Shown one piece after another: positions 8,834 through 18,376 of a stretch of DNA of 64,000 bases. The first letter of the stretch is position 1. Each line of letters starts with the position of its first letter. Where the stretch lies: NCBI RefSeq assembly GCF_000737325.1, contig NZ_CP011125.1:2728001-2792000 (forward strand). The letters are read 5' to 3'. The notes beneath the pieces were generated by a model that had not been told where the DNA came from, made no database searches, and worked only from the letters and a program-made list of their open reading frames with translations. The translations under genes and the position numbers were made by a program. Source of the stretch: Sandaracinus amylolyticus. Lineage in GTDB: Bacteria; Myxococcota_A; Polyangia; Polyangiales; Sandaracinaceae.

Positions 8834-8970
8834 CGAACGGTCGATCCCGACCGTTCGAGCGGCCGGGTCGGACCGCTCGTGCGATGCGGTGCGACCGCTC
8901 GAGCGGGGCCCGTGACCATCACGACGCGCGAGGGTGACCGTCCGCGCGGTCGGCGCGCTCGGACCGACGG
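8834..8970. promoter_or_regulatory. Phased GACCGYTCG repeat array upstream of propeller lipoprotein
   Basis: Direct copies of GACCGTTCG or close variants begin at 8849, 8871, 8893, 8914 (weak, GACC only), 8936 and 8962. Most are 21-22 bases apart, two helical turns. An inverted copy at 8834-8842 makes a 10-base perfect inverted repeat with the first direct copy (arms 8834-8843 and 8848-8857, four-base loop). The array lies 70-200 bases before the gene at 9042, so it may be a regulator array for it. The hairpin could also end argA transcription, although no T-run follows. The rest of the 363-base gap 8679-9041 shows no coding signal. Confidence 0.45.
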
Positions 8971-9041
8971 CGAGATCGTTTCCTTGGATCGCGCGTCGTA
9001 GCTCCTCGTGACGCGCGGCGGGGTCGCGCGGAGGAGGACTC

Positions 9042-10751
9042 GTGCGTGGCGTGATGCGATCGATCGCGTTGGCGATCGTGTGTGCGTTGGTGCCGAGCTG
9101 CGCGGGCGGGCCATCGAGCTCGGGCGCGCCCGCCGCGGAGTCGACGTCGTCGGGCGGCGAGTCGATCACCAACGTCCAGGAGCAAGGCGTCGACGAGGGC
9201 GGCATCGTGAAGATGCACGGCGAGCACCTCGTGGTGCTGCGGCGCGGGCGGCTCTTCTCGGTCGATCTCGCGGGCGGATCGATGCGCCAGATCTCGGCGA
9301 CCAACGCGTACGCGCCGGGCCACCACGCGGCGGACTGGTACGACGAGCTGTTGATCCACGGCGACACCATCGTCGTGATCGGCTTCAGCTACCGCGACAG
9401 CGCGACCGAGATCGGCCTCTTCGAGATCGACGGCCGCGGGCTCATCGCGCATCGCGGGTCGTTCCAGCTGCGATCGAACGACTACTTCTCGTCGCGGAAC
9501 TACGCGTCGCGCCTCGTGGGCGATCGCCTCGTGCTCTACGTGCCGCACTACCTCGGCTACGTGCAGGGCGACGGCTCGTTCGATCGCTCGTTCCCCGCGC
9601 TGCGCGCGGTCGGCGGCAGCTGGTCGTCGATCGAGGGCCCGGTGCACGCGTCGCTCGCGCCGCGCGACGGCTACGCGGTGCTGCACACCGTCGTGATGTG
9701 CGAGCTCGGTCAGCGCGACGCGCTCGGCTGCCGCGCGCAGGGCATGGTCGGCCCGGCCGGGCGCACGTTCTACGTGTCGCGCGACGCGGTTTACGTGTGG
9801 ATCAGCGACGCGCCGCACACGCAGGAAGGCGGCGTGCCCACCGACGCGATGGTGTACCGACTGCCGCTCGACGGAGGCGCGACGGGCGCGGTGCGCGCGT
9901 GGGGCGCGCCGATCGATCAGCTCTCGTTCAAGGAAGCCGACGACGGACGGCTGCACGTGCTCGTGCGCGGCAACGGGCACGGCGACGCGATGTGGGCGCC
10001 CGAGCAGCGCGCCGGCGCGCTCGCGCTCGCGAGCATCCCGCTCGGCGCGTTCGTGAGCGACGGACGCGCGCTCGACGTCGCGACCTACCGCGCGATGCCG
10101 CAGGTCGACGGAAGCGGCGCGCTCACGAACCGGTTCGTCGGCGACTGGGTGCTCTACGGCACGGGCGACGCGTGGGGCTGGGGACAGGCGCGCGGCGGGA
10201 GCGTGTACGCCGCGTCGTGGCGGCACGGAGGCCCCGCGTACCGCGTCGATCTCGGGCACGACGTCGAGCGCATCGAGGTGATGGGGCGCGGCGCGGTGGT
10301 GGTGGGGCGCGAGAACGAGGGCCTCGCGTTCTCGTCGATCGCGCTCGACGGAGGGGTGCAGCCGGTCGATCGCTACGTGCTGCGCAACGCGTCGCAGGGC
10401 GAGACGCGCACCCACGGCTTCTTCTATCGCGACGACGGCGAAGGGCAGGGCGTGCTCGGTCTGCCGGTGCGCGGCGGCAACGAGAGCGGCTGGCACCAGC
10501 TCTGGCACGGCAGCGCGTCGGTGTTCTTCCTGCGCGTGAGCGCGCAGCGCTTCACGCCGCTCGGCGGGCTCGCGTCGGGCGACGCGCACCTCGACGATCA
10601 CTGCGTCGCGTCGTGCGCCGACTGGTACGGCAACGCGCGGCCGATCTTCTGGCGCGGTCGGGTGTTCGCGCTGCTCGGGTACGAGCTGGTCGAGGGGCGC
10701 GTGGTCGCGGATCGTGTCGAGGAGACGGCGCGTCTGGTGCTGCGGCCGTGA
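9042..10751 (+). CDS. Beta-propeller lipoprotein (PF09826-like)
   Basis: A 569-residue exported protein. The signal peptide ends at a lipobox-like LVPSCAGG (Cys near 20). A Ser/Gly linker precedes the hallmark TNVQEQGVDEGGIVKMHG, which closely matches the start of the C-terminal beta-propeller family (usual form TNVQVEGVDEADIVK). The remainder is regular beta-strand repeats of about 45-60 residues without membrane helices. It probably sits on the cell surface or in the periplasm; the molecular role of the family is not established. The start could be ATG 9042 or ATG 9054 (MRSIALAIV). It ends one base from the convergent kinase gene. Confidence 0.8.
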   Translation: MRGVMRSIALAIVCALVPSCAGGPSSSGAPAAESTSSGGESITNVQEQGVDEGGIVKMHGEHLVVLRRGRLFSVDLAGGSMRQISATNAYAPGHHAADWYDELLIHGDTIVVIGFSYRDSATEIGLFEIDGRGLIAHRGSFQLRSNDYFSSRNYASRLVGDRLVLYVPHYLGYVQGDGSFDRSFPALRAVGGSWSSIEGPVHASLAPRDGYAVLHTVVMCELGQRDALGCRAQGMVGPAGRTFYVSRDAVYVWISDAPHTQEGGVPTDAMVYRLPLDGGATGAVRAWGAPIDQLSFKEADDGRLHVLVRGNGHGDAMWAPEQRAGALALASIPLGAFVSDGRALDVATYRAMPQVDGSGALTNRFVGDWVLYGTGDAWGWGQARGGSVYAASWRHGGPAYRVDLGHDVERIEVMGRGAVVVGRENEGLAFSSIALDGGVQPVDRYVLRNASQGETRTHGFFYRDDGEGQGVLGLPVRGGNESGWHQLWHGSASVFFLRVSAQRFTPLGGLASGDAHLDDHCVASCADWYGNARPIFWRGRVFALLGYELVEGRVVADRVEETARLVLRP

Positions 10752-10752
10752 G

Positions 10753-13700
10753 TCAGGCGGCGCGCGCCTCGCAGCGGTGCGCGTCGGCGTGGCGGCCGAG
10801 CTTGCGGTAGTGCCCCGCAGCGAGGGCGTACGCAGCGCGCGCGCGCGACGCCTCGCCGCGCTGCGCCGCGATCTCGGCGGCGCGCTCCGCGGCCCAGGCG
10901 ACGTCTTCTTCGCTCGTCTCGAGGGCGCCGAGCACGCGCTCGGCCTCGCGCTCGTGCCAGTCCCACTGCTCCCACGCGCCCGCGTCGGCGGCGCCCGCGA
11001 GCGAGAGCACGTGCAGCGTGCCGCGCAGCTGCTCCTGCCCGAGGCGCTCGGCGCGTCGCAGCCCGAGCTGGAGCTCCTCGTAGGCGTCGGCGTACGCGCC
11101 CTGGCGCATCTGCACGACCGCGAGGTTGCCGATCACGATGCCCTCGAGGTGCGACGCGCCCGCCTTCTGCGAGACCGCGAGCGCGCGCAGGTAGAGCGTC
11201 TCGGCCTCCTCGAGGTCGCCCTTCGCGCGCGCGACCTCGGCGAGGCTGTTGAGCGTCGAGCCCATCCCGTAGAGGTTGCCGTGCGCCTCGAAGATGACGA
11301 GCGCCTCGCCGATGCGCGCGGGATCGCCGGGCCTGTGCTGGGGATCGCTGATGCCCGCGCCGCCGAGCGCGGCGGCGACGCCCAGCCGATCCCCGGCGCG
11401 CTGCGCGAGCTCGAGCGCGCGGAGGTACGCGTGGAACCCGAGCGCGAGCTCGCGACGGCGCCAGTGTGCGTAGCCGACGGCGCGCAGCGCGCGGCTCGCC
11501 TCGGCGTCGTCGCCGAGCTGCTCGAAGCGCGCGCGCGCCTGCTCGAGGTGCTCGACGCCGTGCGCGACCTCGCCGCGCTCCACCTCGGCGAACCCTTGCA
11601 CGAGGCACGCGCGCGCCTCGATCGATGCGTGCTTGTCCGCGGCCGCGACGGTGCGCACGACGCGCGCGAGCGACGACGCGCGGTCGAGCCCACCGCGGCG
11701 GCGGAGGATCTCGGCGCGCGCGATCTGTCCCTCGAGGCGCTCGGGATGACGATCACCGAGGCCGAGGCGATCGAGCAGCTCGGCGTGGCGATCGAGCAGC
11801 GACTCGGCGCGCGCGTAGTCCGATCGGTTCTGCCACTCGCGCGCCGCGGCGCGCAGCGGGGCGAGCGCGCCGGCGGCATCGCCGCCGAGGAGGCGATGCG
11901 TGGCGAGCCGCTCGGCCGCGCCGGTCTCGCCCGCGTGGTACCGCGTCTCCAGCGCGTTCGCGATCGCGGCGTGGTGCGAGCCCGCGCGTCGCTCGTCGCG
12001 CGCCGAGCGCTCGAGCGTCTCGCGCAAGAGGCCGTGCACGAGCTCGAGCGTGATTCCGTCGCCGCCTTCGCTCTCGTCGAGCAGGAGCAGCATGCGGCTC
12101 TGGAGCAGGCGATCGATCGCGGCCGCGGGGTAGGGCAGGCCGGCGGCGTCGCACGCGCTCGCGAGGAACGCCGCGTCGGCGCGACCCCCCGCGAGCGCGA
12201 GGATCTCGAGCGCGCGGCGCGCTGCGCCCGCGCCGGCCTCGTGCGCGTGCTCGCCGAGGAGATGCGCGAGGCGCGCGCGCCACACCGAGTGGAGATCGTC
12301 GGGCAGCTCCGCGCTCGCGCCGTCGCGCATGCGGAGACCCTGCGCGCTCGGCTCGAGGATCCCGCGCTCGACCCAGTCGCCGACGAGCTGCACCGCGAAG
12401 AGCGGATGGCCCGCGGTGCGCTCGGCGACGCGCTTCGCGAGCTCGCCCTGCGTGCCGAGGAGACGCTCGACGAGCGCGCGGTGCGCACCCGGCGAGAGCG
12501 GTCCGATCTCGATCTCCGCGACGTCCTCGCGTCCCGAGAGCGACGCGAGCTGCGCCCACTCGACCGGGCGCTCGGCGAGCGCCTCCTCCTGCGCGGTGAG
12601 CACGAAGAGGATCGGCGCGGGCTGATCGCCCTGCGCCTCGAGGATCGACTGTGCGAGCGCGATCGCCTCGCCGCCCCACTGCACGTCGTCGAGCCGCACG
12701 ACGAGCGGTCGCTCGCGCGCGAGCTGCGCGAGGACGCGGCGCACCATCGCGAGGCGCGCGCTCGAGCTCGTCGCGCCGCGATCGTCGCGCGGCGCGAGCA
12801 GATCGGTGATCGCCTCGCACGTCGCCGCGTCTTCGGTCGGCAGCGCGCGCCGCACGCGCGCGAGCACGCCACCGCGCGTCAGCCCGAGCGTGCGCAGGTG
12901 TGATCCGATCATGCGCGGGAGGCCGCTCGCGGAGGACGCGACCGGCTCGTGCACCGCGTGCAGCGGGGTGGCGGCGCCGACCTCGTGCGCGCGCTCGCAG
13001 AGCCACTCCGCGAGACGTCCTTTGCCGAACCCCGAGGGCCCACGGAGCACCAGCGCGCGCGCGCGGCCGTCCTGGCAGACGCGCTCGAGCGCGCGCCAGC
13101 ACTGCTCGCGCTCGCTCTCGCGCGCGACGAACGGAGGTTGGCGCAGCCCCCACAAGCTGAGCGCGGCGCCGACCCAGCCGGGCTCGTTCGACGATCCGGG
13201 GCGACGCCAGTCGGGCAGCGACTCCTCGCGCGGCTGCGTGCTGTCGGCGAGCGCGGCGGGGATCGCGACGTCGGTGGGGAGCGCGGTCGCGAGCGGCGTG
13301 GGCGCGGCGACGATCGCGGCGAGGGCGGGCAAGTCCTCGAGCGTCGCGACGACGGACTCGGCGTCGTTCGCTGGCTCGTCGTCGCCGAAGTCGACGCGCA
13401 GCTCGGTCGCCGGCGCGGTCTCGACCTCGGTGCCGGGCGACGAGGTGACGACCGGCAGCGCGGGCACCACGGTCGACGTCGAGACGGGCTCGCCTTCGTC
13501 GACCGCGAGCAGCGCGCGCGCCGCGTCGGAGGCGCGCTGGAAGCGTCGATCGGGCGACTTCTCGAGGAGGCGCCCGACCCACGCCTCGAACGCGTCGGGC
13601 ACCGGGAAGAGCGGGACGAGGCGCGGCGGCGGCGAGCGCAGGTGCATGTGCGCGAGCTCGTCCTCGTCGGGATGATCGAAGGGCGGCTTGCCGGTCGCGA

Positions 13701-14346
13701 GCTTGAACGCGATGCAGCCGAGCGCGTAGAGGTCGGTCCACGGACCGAAGTCGCGCACGGCCCCGCGGAACTGCTCGGGCGCCATCATCTGCGGCGTGCC
13801 GGCAGCGGCGCCGCGCTCGTCGGCGGGATCGGTGCCGAGCGCGTGCGCGAGGCCGAAGTCGCTGAGCTTCAGCACCGACGATCCGTCGCGCAGCCGCACG
13901 CGCAGCACGTTCGCGGGCTTGAGATCGCGGTGCACGAGGCCGCGCGCGTGGGCGTGGGCGAGCGCGTCGAGCAGCGTGCGCAGCACCGCGCGGGTGCGTG
14001 ACCAGAGGCGCGCCGGCGCGGGGTGATCGAGCGTGCCGTGCGCGAGCTCCATGACGAGGTACGGGCTGCCCTCGACGAGGTGCTCGGGATCCGCGGCCGC
14101 GGCGGACGCGGTGACGACGCCGTGATCGAGCACGCGCACGATCGCTGGGTGGTCGAGCGACGCCATCGCGCGCACCTCGCGCTGGAACCCGGCGATGGCG
14201 CGATCCTGCCGGGCGCGCGCGTGCGAGAGCACCTTGATCGCGACCGGCATCCCGAGCCCGCGGTGCTCGCCGCGCAGGACGAGGCCCATCCCTCCGCGCG
14301 CGATCGGCTCGAGCAGATCGAAGGCGTCCAGCGCGATGCGACGCAT
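10753..14346 (-). CDS. Ser/Thr kinase fused to AAA ATPase and TPR domain
   Basis: A 1197-residue signalling protein. The kinase domain (residues 7-275) has a Gly loop (ARGGMG), Lys38 (VAIKV), the catalytic loop HRDLKPANV with Asp141, and DFG at 163-165, so it looks active. An Ala/Thr/Pro-rich linker with acidic stretches follows (about 275-390). A STAND/AAA-type ATPase module has Walker A at about 437 (RGPSGFGKGR) and a Walker B-like VVRLDDVQWGG. The C-terminal half (about 750-1197) is TPR helices. The build matches large myxobacterial kinase-ATPase-TPR regulators, in which the kinase phosphorylates protein partners and the TPRs recruit them. There is no membrane segment. It is followed by an unknown minus-strand gene upstream. 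Confidence 0.9.
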   Translation of the reverse strand: MRRIALDAFDLLEPIARGGMGLVLRGEHRGLGMPVAIKVLSHARARQDRAIAGFQREVRAMASLDHPAIVRVLDHGVVTASAAAADPEHLVEGSPYLVMELAHGTLDHPAPARLWSRTRAVLRTLLDALAHAHARGLVHRDLKPANVLRVRLRDGSSVLKLSDFGLAHALGTDPADERGAAAGTPQMMAPEQFRGAVRDFGPWTDLYALGCIAFKLATGKPPFDHPDEDELAHMHLRSPPPRLVPLFPVPDAFEAWVGRLLEKSPDRRFQRASDAARALLAVDEGEPVSTSTVVPALPVVTSSPGTEVETAPATELRVDFGDDEPANDAESVVATLEDLPALAAIVAAPTPLATALPTDVAIPAALADSTQPREESLPDWRRPGSSNEPGWVGAALSLWGLRQPPFVARESEREQCWRALERVCQDGRARALVLRGPSGFGKGRLAEWLCERAHEVGAATPLHAVHEPVASSASGLPRMIGSHLRTLGLTRGGVLARVRRALPTEDAATCEAITDLLAPRDDRGATSSSARLAMVRRVLAQLARERPLVVRLDDVQWGGEAIALAQSILEAQGDQPAPILFVLTAQEEALAERPVEWAQLASLSGREDVAEIEIGPLSPGAHRALVERLLGTQGELAKRVAERTAGHPLFAVQLVGDWVERGILEPSAQGLRMRDGASAELPDDLHSVWRARLAHLLGEHAHEAGAGAARRALEILALAGGRADAAFLASACDAAGLPYPAAAIDRLLQSRMLLLLDESEGGDGITLELVHGLLRETLERSARDERRAGSHHAAIANALETRYHAGETGAAERLATHRLLGGDAAGALAPLRAAAREWQNRSDYARAESLLDRHAELLDRLGLGDRHPERLEGQIARAEILRRRGGLDRASSLARVVRTVAAADKHASIEARACLVQGFAEVERGEVAHGVEHLEQARARFEQLGDDAEASRALRAVGYAHWRRRELALGFHAYLRALELAQRAGDRLGVAAALGGAGISDPQHRPGDPARIGEALVIFEAHGNLYGMGSTLNSLAEVARAKGDLEEAETLYLRALAVSQKAGASHLEGIVIGNLAVVQMRQGAYADAYEELQLGLRRAERLGQEQLRGTLHVLSLAGAADAGAWEQWDWHEREAERVLGALETSEEDVAWAAERAAEIAAQRGEASRARAAYALAAGHYRKLGRHADAHRCEARAA

Positions 14347-14423
14347 CTCGGAAACGATCCGTTAGGATGCGAATCGTGCGCTGTCGAGCGCACAACGTGC
14401 GCGCCGCGCAGCGCCGCACCGCG

Positions 14424-15545
14424 TCAGCCCCGTGCGGGCGGGATCTGCGCGAGCTCGTGGAGCAGCGCGCCGATCGCCGCCGCGTGTCCGCCGCAGTCGA
14501 GCGCGACCCAGCCGCGCTCCGCGAGCAGCACGCGCACGGTGTCGGCGTCGCCGCCGCGCGCATCGACGCCGCGCACCTCGGACCACGCGAACCAGATGCG
14601 CGCGTCGCCGTTGCGGTAGAACGCGTGCGACGGAGTGAGCACGAGCGCGTCCGACGCTGAGCCGAGCATCGTGAGATCGACGAGCGCGACGATTGGCAGG
14701 TGCTGCGCCTCGCGCGCGACGACGTTCGTGCGCGCGTTCGCTTCCTTCTTCGCCGGCACCGGGTGCACGTGGAGCTTCCCGCCCGCGCGCGGCGCGAGGA
14801 ACGCATGGATCGCGGTGCCGAGATCACGACCGGTCACGTCGGCGCGCGGGAGCACCGGCAGCGCCGCGCCGGAGCGACAGAGCGTGTCGAACACCGCTTC
14901 GTGCACCGAGCGCGCGAGGAGCTCGGTGCGCGCCGCGGCCGCGCCGTGAGCGCCCTTCTGCACGAGCGCGATCACCGCGTTCGTCAGCGTCGCGAACCCG
15001 ACGGGACGCGTGTGCAGCGCGACCGAGCGCTCGCCGGTGCCCGCCATCACGAGCTGGGTCGTGCCGTCCCCGAGCGGGCGCAGCTGCGCGAGCCACTCGC
15101 GGTTCACCGTGCCCGCGCCGAGCTTCCACTCGAAGCTCGCCTTGCGGAGCACGCGCGTGATCGGGTGATCGCGCAGCCACTTGTGGAACGACGCGTCGGG
15201 AGAGCTCCAGTCGCCGCCGAGGAAGCCCTCGCTGAACACCGCGGGCGCAGGCGTGGCGACCGGCACGACGACGTGGTGCTCGCCGGGCAGCGGCACACGA
15301 CCGTCGTACGGCTGCGCGTAGAAGTGCAACGATCCGCGCGGTGTGCGCAGCACGAAGAACGAGGTCGCGCCGCCGCGGAACGACCCCGCGCCGAACGACG
15401 CGAAGATGCGGCGCGCGCTCGACGACGCGCCGTCGGGCGATTCGGGCTCCACGTCGAGCACCGCGAGCGCATCGCTCGGGCCGCACTCGGCGAGGATCGA
15501 GAGCTTCTGTTCGGTGTGGGCTCGGTGGATCGCCGCCGACGACAT
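14424..15545 (-). CDS. Hypothetical protein with a PH-like C-terminal part
   Basis: A 373-residue soluble protein, no signal peptide. ATG 15545 (MSSAAIHRAHTEQKLS) is taken because further upstream the frame runs into the promoter region of the divergent lipoprotein. The C-terminal 90 residues (ALVLTPSHAFYRNGD, IWFAWSEVRGV) look like a small bacterial PH-type barrel, where a W-x-E-V strand is common. The central part contains FHKWLRDHPITRVLRK and a helical region. It lies upstream of, and could be co-transcribed with, the kinase-TPR gene (77-base gap). No function assigned. Confidence 0.65.
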   Translation of the reverse strand: MSSAAIHRAHTEQKLSILAECGPSDALAVLDVEPESPDGASSSARRIFASFGAGSFRGGATSFFVLRTPRGSLHFYAQPYDGRVPLPGEHHVVVPVATPAPAVFSEGFLGGDWSSPDASFHKWLRDHPITRVLRKASFEWKLGAGTVNREWLAQLRPLGDGTTQLVMAGTGERSVALHTRPVGFATLTNAVIALVQKGAHGAAAARTELLARSVHEAVFDTLCRSGAALPVLPRADVTGRDLGTAIHAFLAPRAGGKLHVHPVPAKKEANARTNVVAREAQHLPIVALVDLTMLGSASDALVLTPSHAFYRNGDARIWFAWSEVRGVDARGGDADTVRVLLAERGWVALDCGGHAAAIGALLHELAQIPPARG

Positions 15546-15599
15546 GTGCTGCGAGCATACGCTTTCGCCGCGACGCGCTCCCCGCGTACGATCACGCGC

Positions 15600-16379
15600 A
15601 TGAACCGACTTTGCTTCGTCGTCGTCCTCGCGCTCTCGGTGGGCTGCAGCGAGAGCCACTCGATCACCGGTGACGCCGCCGTGCGCGCCGACGCGGGCCA
15701 GCGTGATGCGGGCGCGCGCTGCGGCGACGACGTCTGCGCGATCGACGAGGTGTGCTGTCCCGGCTGTCCCGGCGAAGCGCCGCTCGGCTGCACCCCCGGA
15801 GGCTGCCCGCCGGTCGCGTGCCCGGGTGGTTGGACGCGCTGCGAGGACGCGCTCGCCCTAGGGCACAGCGGGGAGGCGTGCATGTTCGTCGCCGCGTGCG
15901 AGGTCGCAGAGGGCTGCTGCGCGCGCACGGCGCGATGCACGAGCGGCGTGCTCGTCGTCGAGCGCGAGTGCGATCCCGCGTGTTCCGCGTGCGCGTCGAG
16001 CGCCGACTGCGACCCCGACTCGTACTGCGACTTCACGGCGCTCGGATGCGACGGTCCGGGCTCGTGCATGCCGCGCCCGGAGGGGTGCCCGGAGGACTGT
16101 CCCGGCGTGTGCGCGTGCGACGGCACCACGCACTGCAACGCGTGCGTCGCGAACGCGGCGGGCGCGAGCGTCGCGCGTCCGGGCGCGTGTGATGCGCCGG
16201 GCTGCGCGCCCCAGGACGCGCGCGGCGAGGGCGCGTGCCTGCTCTTCTTCGGCCACGCGTGGGATGGCTCGGGGTGCGCCCCGATCAGCGGCTGCCAGTG
16301 CATCGGCGGCGACTGCGACGAGCTCTACGAGAGCCCCGAGGCGTGTCGCGCCGCGCGCATCGAGTGCCTCGCCGACTGA
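15600..16379 (+). CDS. Cys-rich lipoprotein with Kazal-like module
   Basis: A 259-residue protein beginning with a signal peptide and lipobox (LALSVGCSES, Cys16). A short Asp-Ala-Gly spacer follows (VRADAGQRDAGARC). The rest holds over thirty cysteines in several small disulfide modules. One module at about 160-200 (CPGVCACDGTTHCNACV) matches a Kazal-type serine protease inhibitor fold. It is probably anchored in the outer membrane facing outward, and the Kazal part may bind proteases, but that is inference. It ends one base from the convergent kinase gene. Confidence 0.8.
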   Translation: MNRLCFVVVLALSVGCSESHSITGDAAVRADAGQRDAGARCGDDVCAIDEVCCPGCPGEAPLGCTPGGCPPVACPGGWTRCEDALALGHSGEACMFVAACEVAEGCCARTARCTSGVLVVERECDPACSACASSADCDPDSYCDFTALGCDGPGSCMPRPEGCPEDCPGVCACDGTTHCNACVANAAGASVARPGACDAPGCAPQDARGEGACLLFFGHAWDGSGCAPISGCQCIGGDCDELYESPEACRAARIECLAD

Positions 16380-16380
16380 C

Positions 16381-18315
16381 TCAGAGCGACACGCGACTGC
16401 GCGCGCCGAGCGCGTCGTAGATCAGCGCGATCAGACAGCCGACGCACCCGACGCCGACCATGAGCGTCGACGTCGCCGGCCAGATCGCGGCGACGATCCC
16501 GGCCGCGAAGCACACGCCCGCGGCCCACCACAGGCGCCCGCCGATGCCGATCGCCGCGCCGAGGAACACGGCGCCGACCATCATCACGCTGAGCGCGCCT
16601 GCCTCCATGCTGGTCTCGCCGCGCGACGCGTGGATCTGATCCGCGATCGTCGACGCGCCGAGCGAGAGGAGCAGCAGCGACGCGAGCTGCTTCGTCAGCC
16701 GGTTCTTGAGCAAGCGACGGCGGAACACCCACAGCGTGCTCGCCATGATCCCGAGCATCGCGACGTCGACGCGCACCACACGATCCATCGGCACCGGACG
16801 CGCGGAGACGTGCTCGCGCGCGAGCGCCAGACCGAACGTCACGACGCAGAGCGCGATGATGCCGAGCGTGATCGGCACGCGATAGCGCGAGGTCGACTCG
16901 AGCTCGCGCTCCTGGCGCTCGGCGCGCCCCTCCTGCTCGAGCTGTCGCGCCTCCTCGAGGTCCGCGCGCAGCGCGTCGATGCGCGCCTCGAGCGCGGGAT
17001 CGCGCGGGTCGAGCGCGCGCGCGACGGTCGCCGCGCCGTCGGCGCTGCGTCGCTCGAGCTCGGCCTCGACCATCCACGTCAGCGTCGTGCGGAGCGCGCG
17101 CCGCGCGCGCTGGTTGTTGCCCCACTCGCCGAGCGCCTGGGCCAGCGCGAAGCGGCACTCGACGAGCTCGGCGAACGTCTCGGGCCGCGCGAGCATCGCC
17201 GCGCTCCCGCCGGTCGCGACGCGCATCGCCTCGAGCTTCGACTCCGCGGTCTCGGCGAGCCGCAGCGAGCCGCGATGACGCAGGAAGTCGGCGAGCGCGT
17301 CGCGGAACGCGCGTGCGCTCGACGGACGTGCGTCGGGCTCGACCGACGTGCACGCGTTCGCGAGCACGGCGAGCTCCTCGGGCACGCTCGTGTCGTACTC
17401 GAACGGCTCGGAGAGGAACGCTGCGAGGAGGATCTGCGCGCTCGAGTCGCCGCGATGGCGATTCGCGCCGACGAGCACCGCGTGCAGCGTGGCGCCGAGC
17501 AGGTAGACGTCGGTGCGCGCGTCCACGAGCGTCGCGTCGGCGCGCACCATCTCGGGCGCCATGAACGCCGGCGTGCCGACGATCTCGTGGGCCTCGTCGC
17601 TGGCGTCGTGCTGCTGGAGCGCGACGCCCCAGTCGACGACGTAGACCTCGCCGAAGCTGCCGACCATCACGTTCGCGGGCTTCACGTCGCGATGCACGAC
17701 GCCGCGGCTGTGCGCGAAGTGCAGCGCGTCCGCGACGCGCATCAGGATCTCGCACTGCGCGCCGAGGCGATCGCCGTGGCGCCGCTCGAGCTCGGCCCAC
17801 GCGGGGTGCGCGCCGTCGCGCAGCAGCTGCTCGAGCGTCGCGCCCTCGATGCGCTTCATGACGAGCAGCGGCGAGCCCTGCTCGTCGACGCCGAGCACGT
17901 GCACCGGGACGATGCTCGGGTGCTCGAGCGCGCCCGCGATGCGCGCCTCCGCGAGCAGCGCGGCCGCGTGTCGCGCGTCGTCGGTGCCGCCCGAAGGGCT
18001 TCCCGCGCGGAGGCGCTTCACCGCGACGTCGCGCCGCAGCGAGCGCTGCCGCGCGAGGAACACCGCGCCCATGCCACCTGCGCCGAGCAGCTCGCCGAGC
18101 GTGATCTCCGCGCCGGTGTCGCTCGACTCTGTGACGTCGACGCGCGGTAGGATCGCGAGTTCGTCGTCCTCGACGCGCGGGGCGCGGGTTCGGGTGCCGC
18201 TGGCAGGCTCGTCGACCACGAGCGTGCCGCGACGGACGGTCGCGCCCGCGGGCACCGCGACCTCGCGGAGGCGCAGCGCCCGGGTGATCGCGTCGAACTG
18301 CGCGCGACGTTCCAC
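16381..18315 (-). CDS. Membrane-anchored Ser/Thr protein kinase
   Basis: A 644-residue kinase. The kinase domain (about 72-350) has LLGAGGMGAVF, Lys100 (VAVKRL), HRDVKPANV with Asp210, and a DWG motif at 228-230 in place of DFG, a substitution common in myxobacterial kinases; the metal-binding Asp is kept, so activity is expected. A charged coiled-coil-like stretch (about 440-480, Glu/Arg/Gln-rich) precedes about six C-terminal hydrophobic helices (485-640). The kinase is therefore cytoplasmic with a C-terminal membrane domain, which may sense the envelope. It stands alone between two exported-protein genes. Confidence 0.9.
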   Translation of the reverse strand: MERRAQFDAITRALRLREVAVPAGATVRRGTLVVDEPASGTRTRAPRVEDDELAILPRVDVTESSDTGAEITLGELLGAGGMGAVFLARQRSLRRDVAVKRLRAGSPSGGTDDARHAAALLAEARIAGALEHPSIVPVHVLGVDEQGSPLLVMKRIEGATLEQLLRDGAHPAWAELERRHGDRLGAQCEILMRVADALHFAHSRGVVHRDVKPANVMVGSFGEVYVVDWGVALQQHDASDEAHEIVGTPAFMAPEMVRADATLVDARTDVYLLGATLHAVLVGANRHRGDSSAQILLAAFLSEPFEYDTSVPEELAVLANACTSVEPDARPSSARAFRDALADFLRHRGSLRLAETAESKLEAMRVATGGSAAMLARPETFAELVECRFALAQALGEWGNNQRARRALRTTLTWMVEAELERRSADGAATVARALDPRDPALEARIDALRADLEEARQLEQEGRAERQERELESTSRYRVPITLGIIALCVVTFGLALAREHVSARPVPMDRVVRVDVAMLGIMASTLWVFRRRLLKNRLTKQLASLLLLSLGASTIADQIHASRGETSMEAGALSVMMVGAVFLGAAIGIGGRLWWAAGVCFAAGIVAAIWPATSTLMVGVGCVGCLIALIYDALGARSRVSL

Positions 18316-18376
18316 GGCTCGATGCTAGACCGCGACTCGGCTCTCCGCCCGCACAACCTCGATCGCGACGCGCGCG

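Noticed and set aside
11753-14827. A 1024-codon minus-strand frame over the kinase-TPR gene
   Set aside because: It is out of frame with the kinase motifs (VAIKV, HRDLKPAN) and gives an Arg/Ser-rich sequence without domains.
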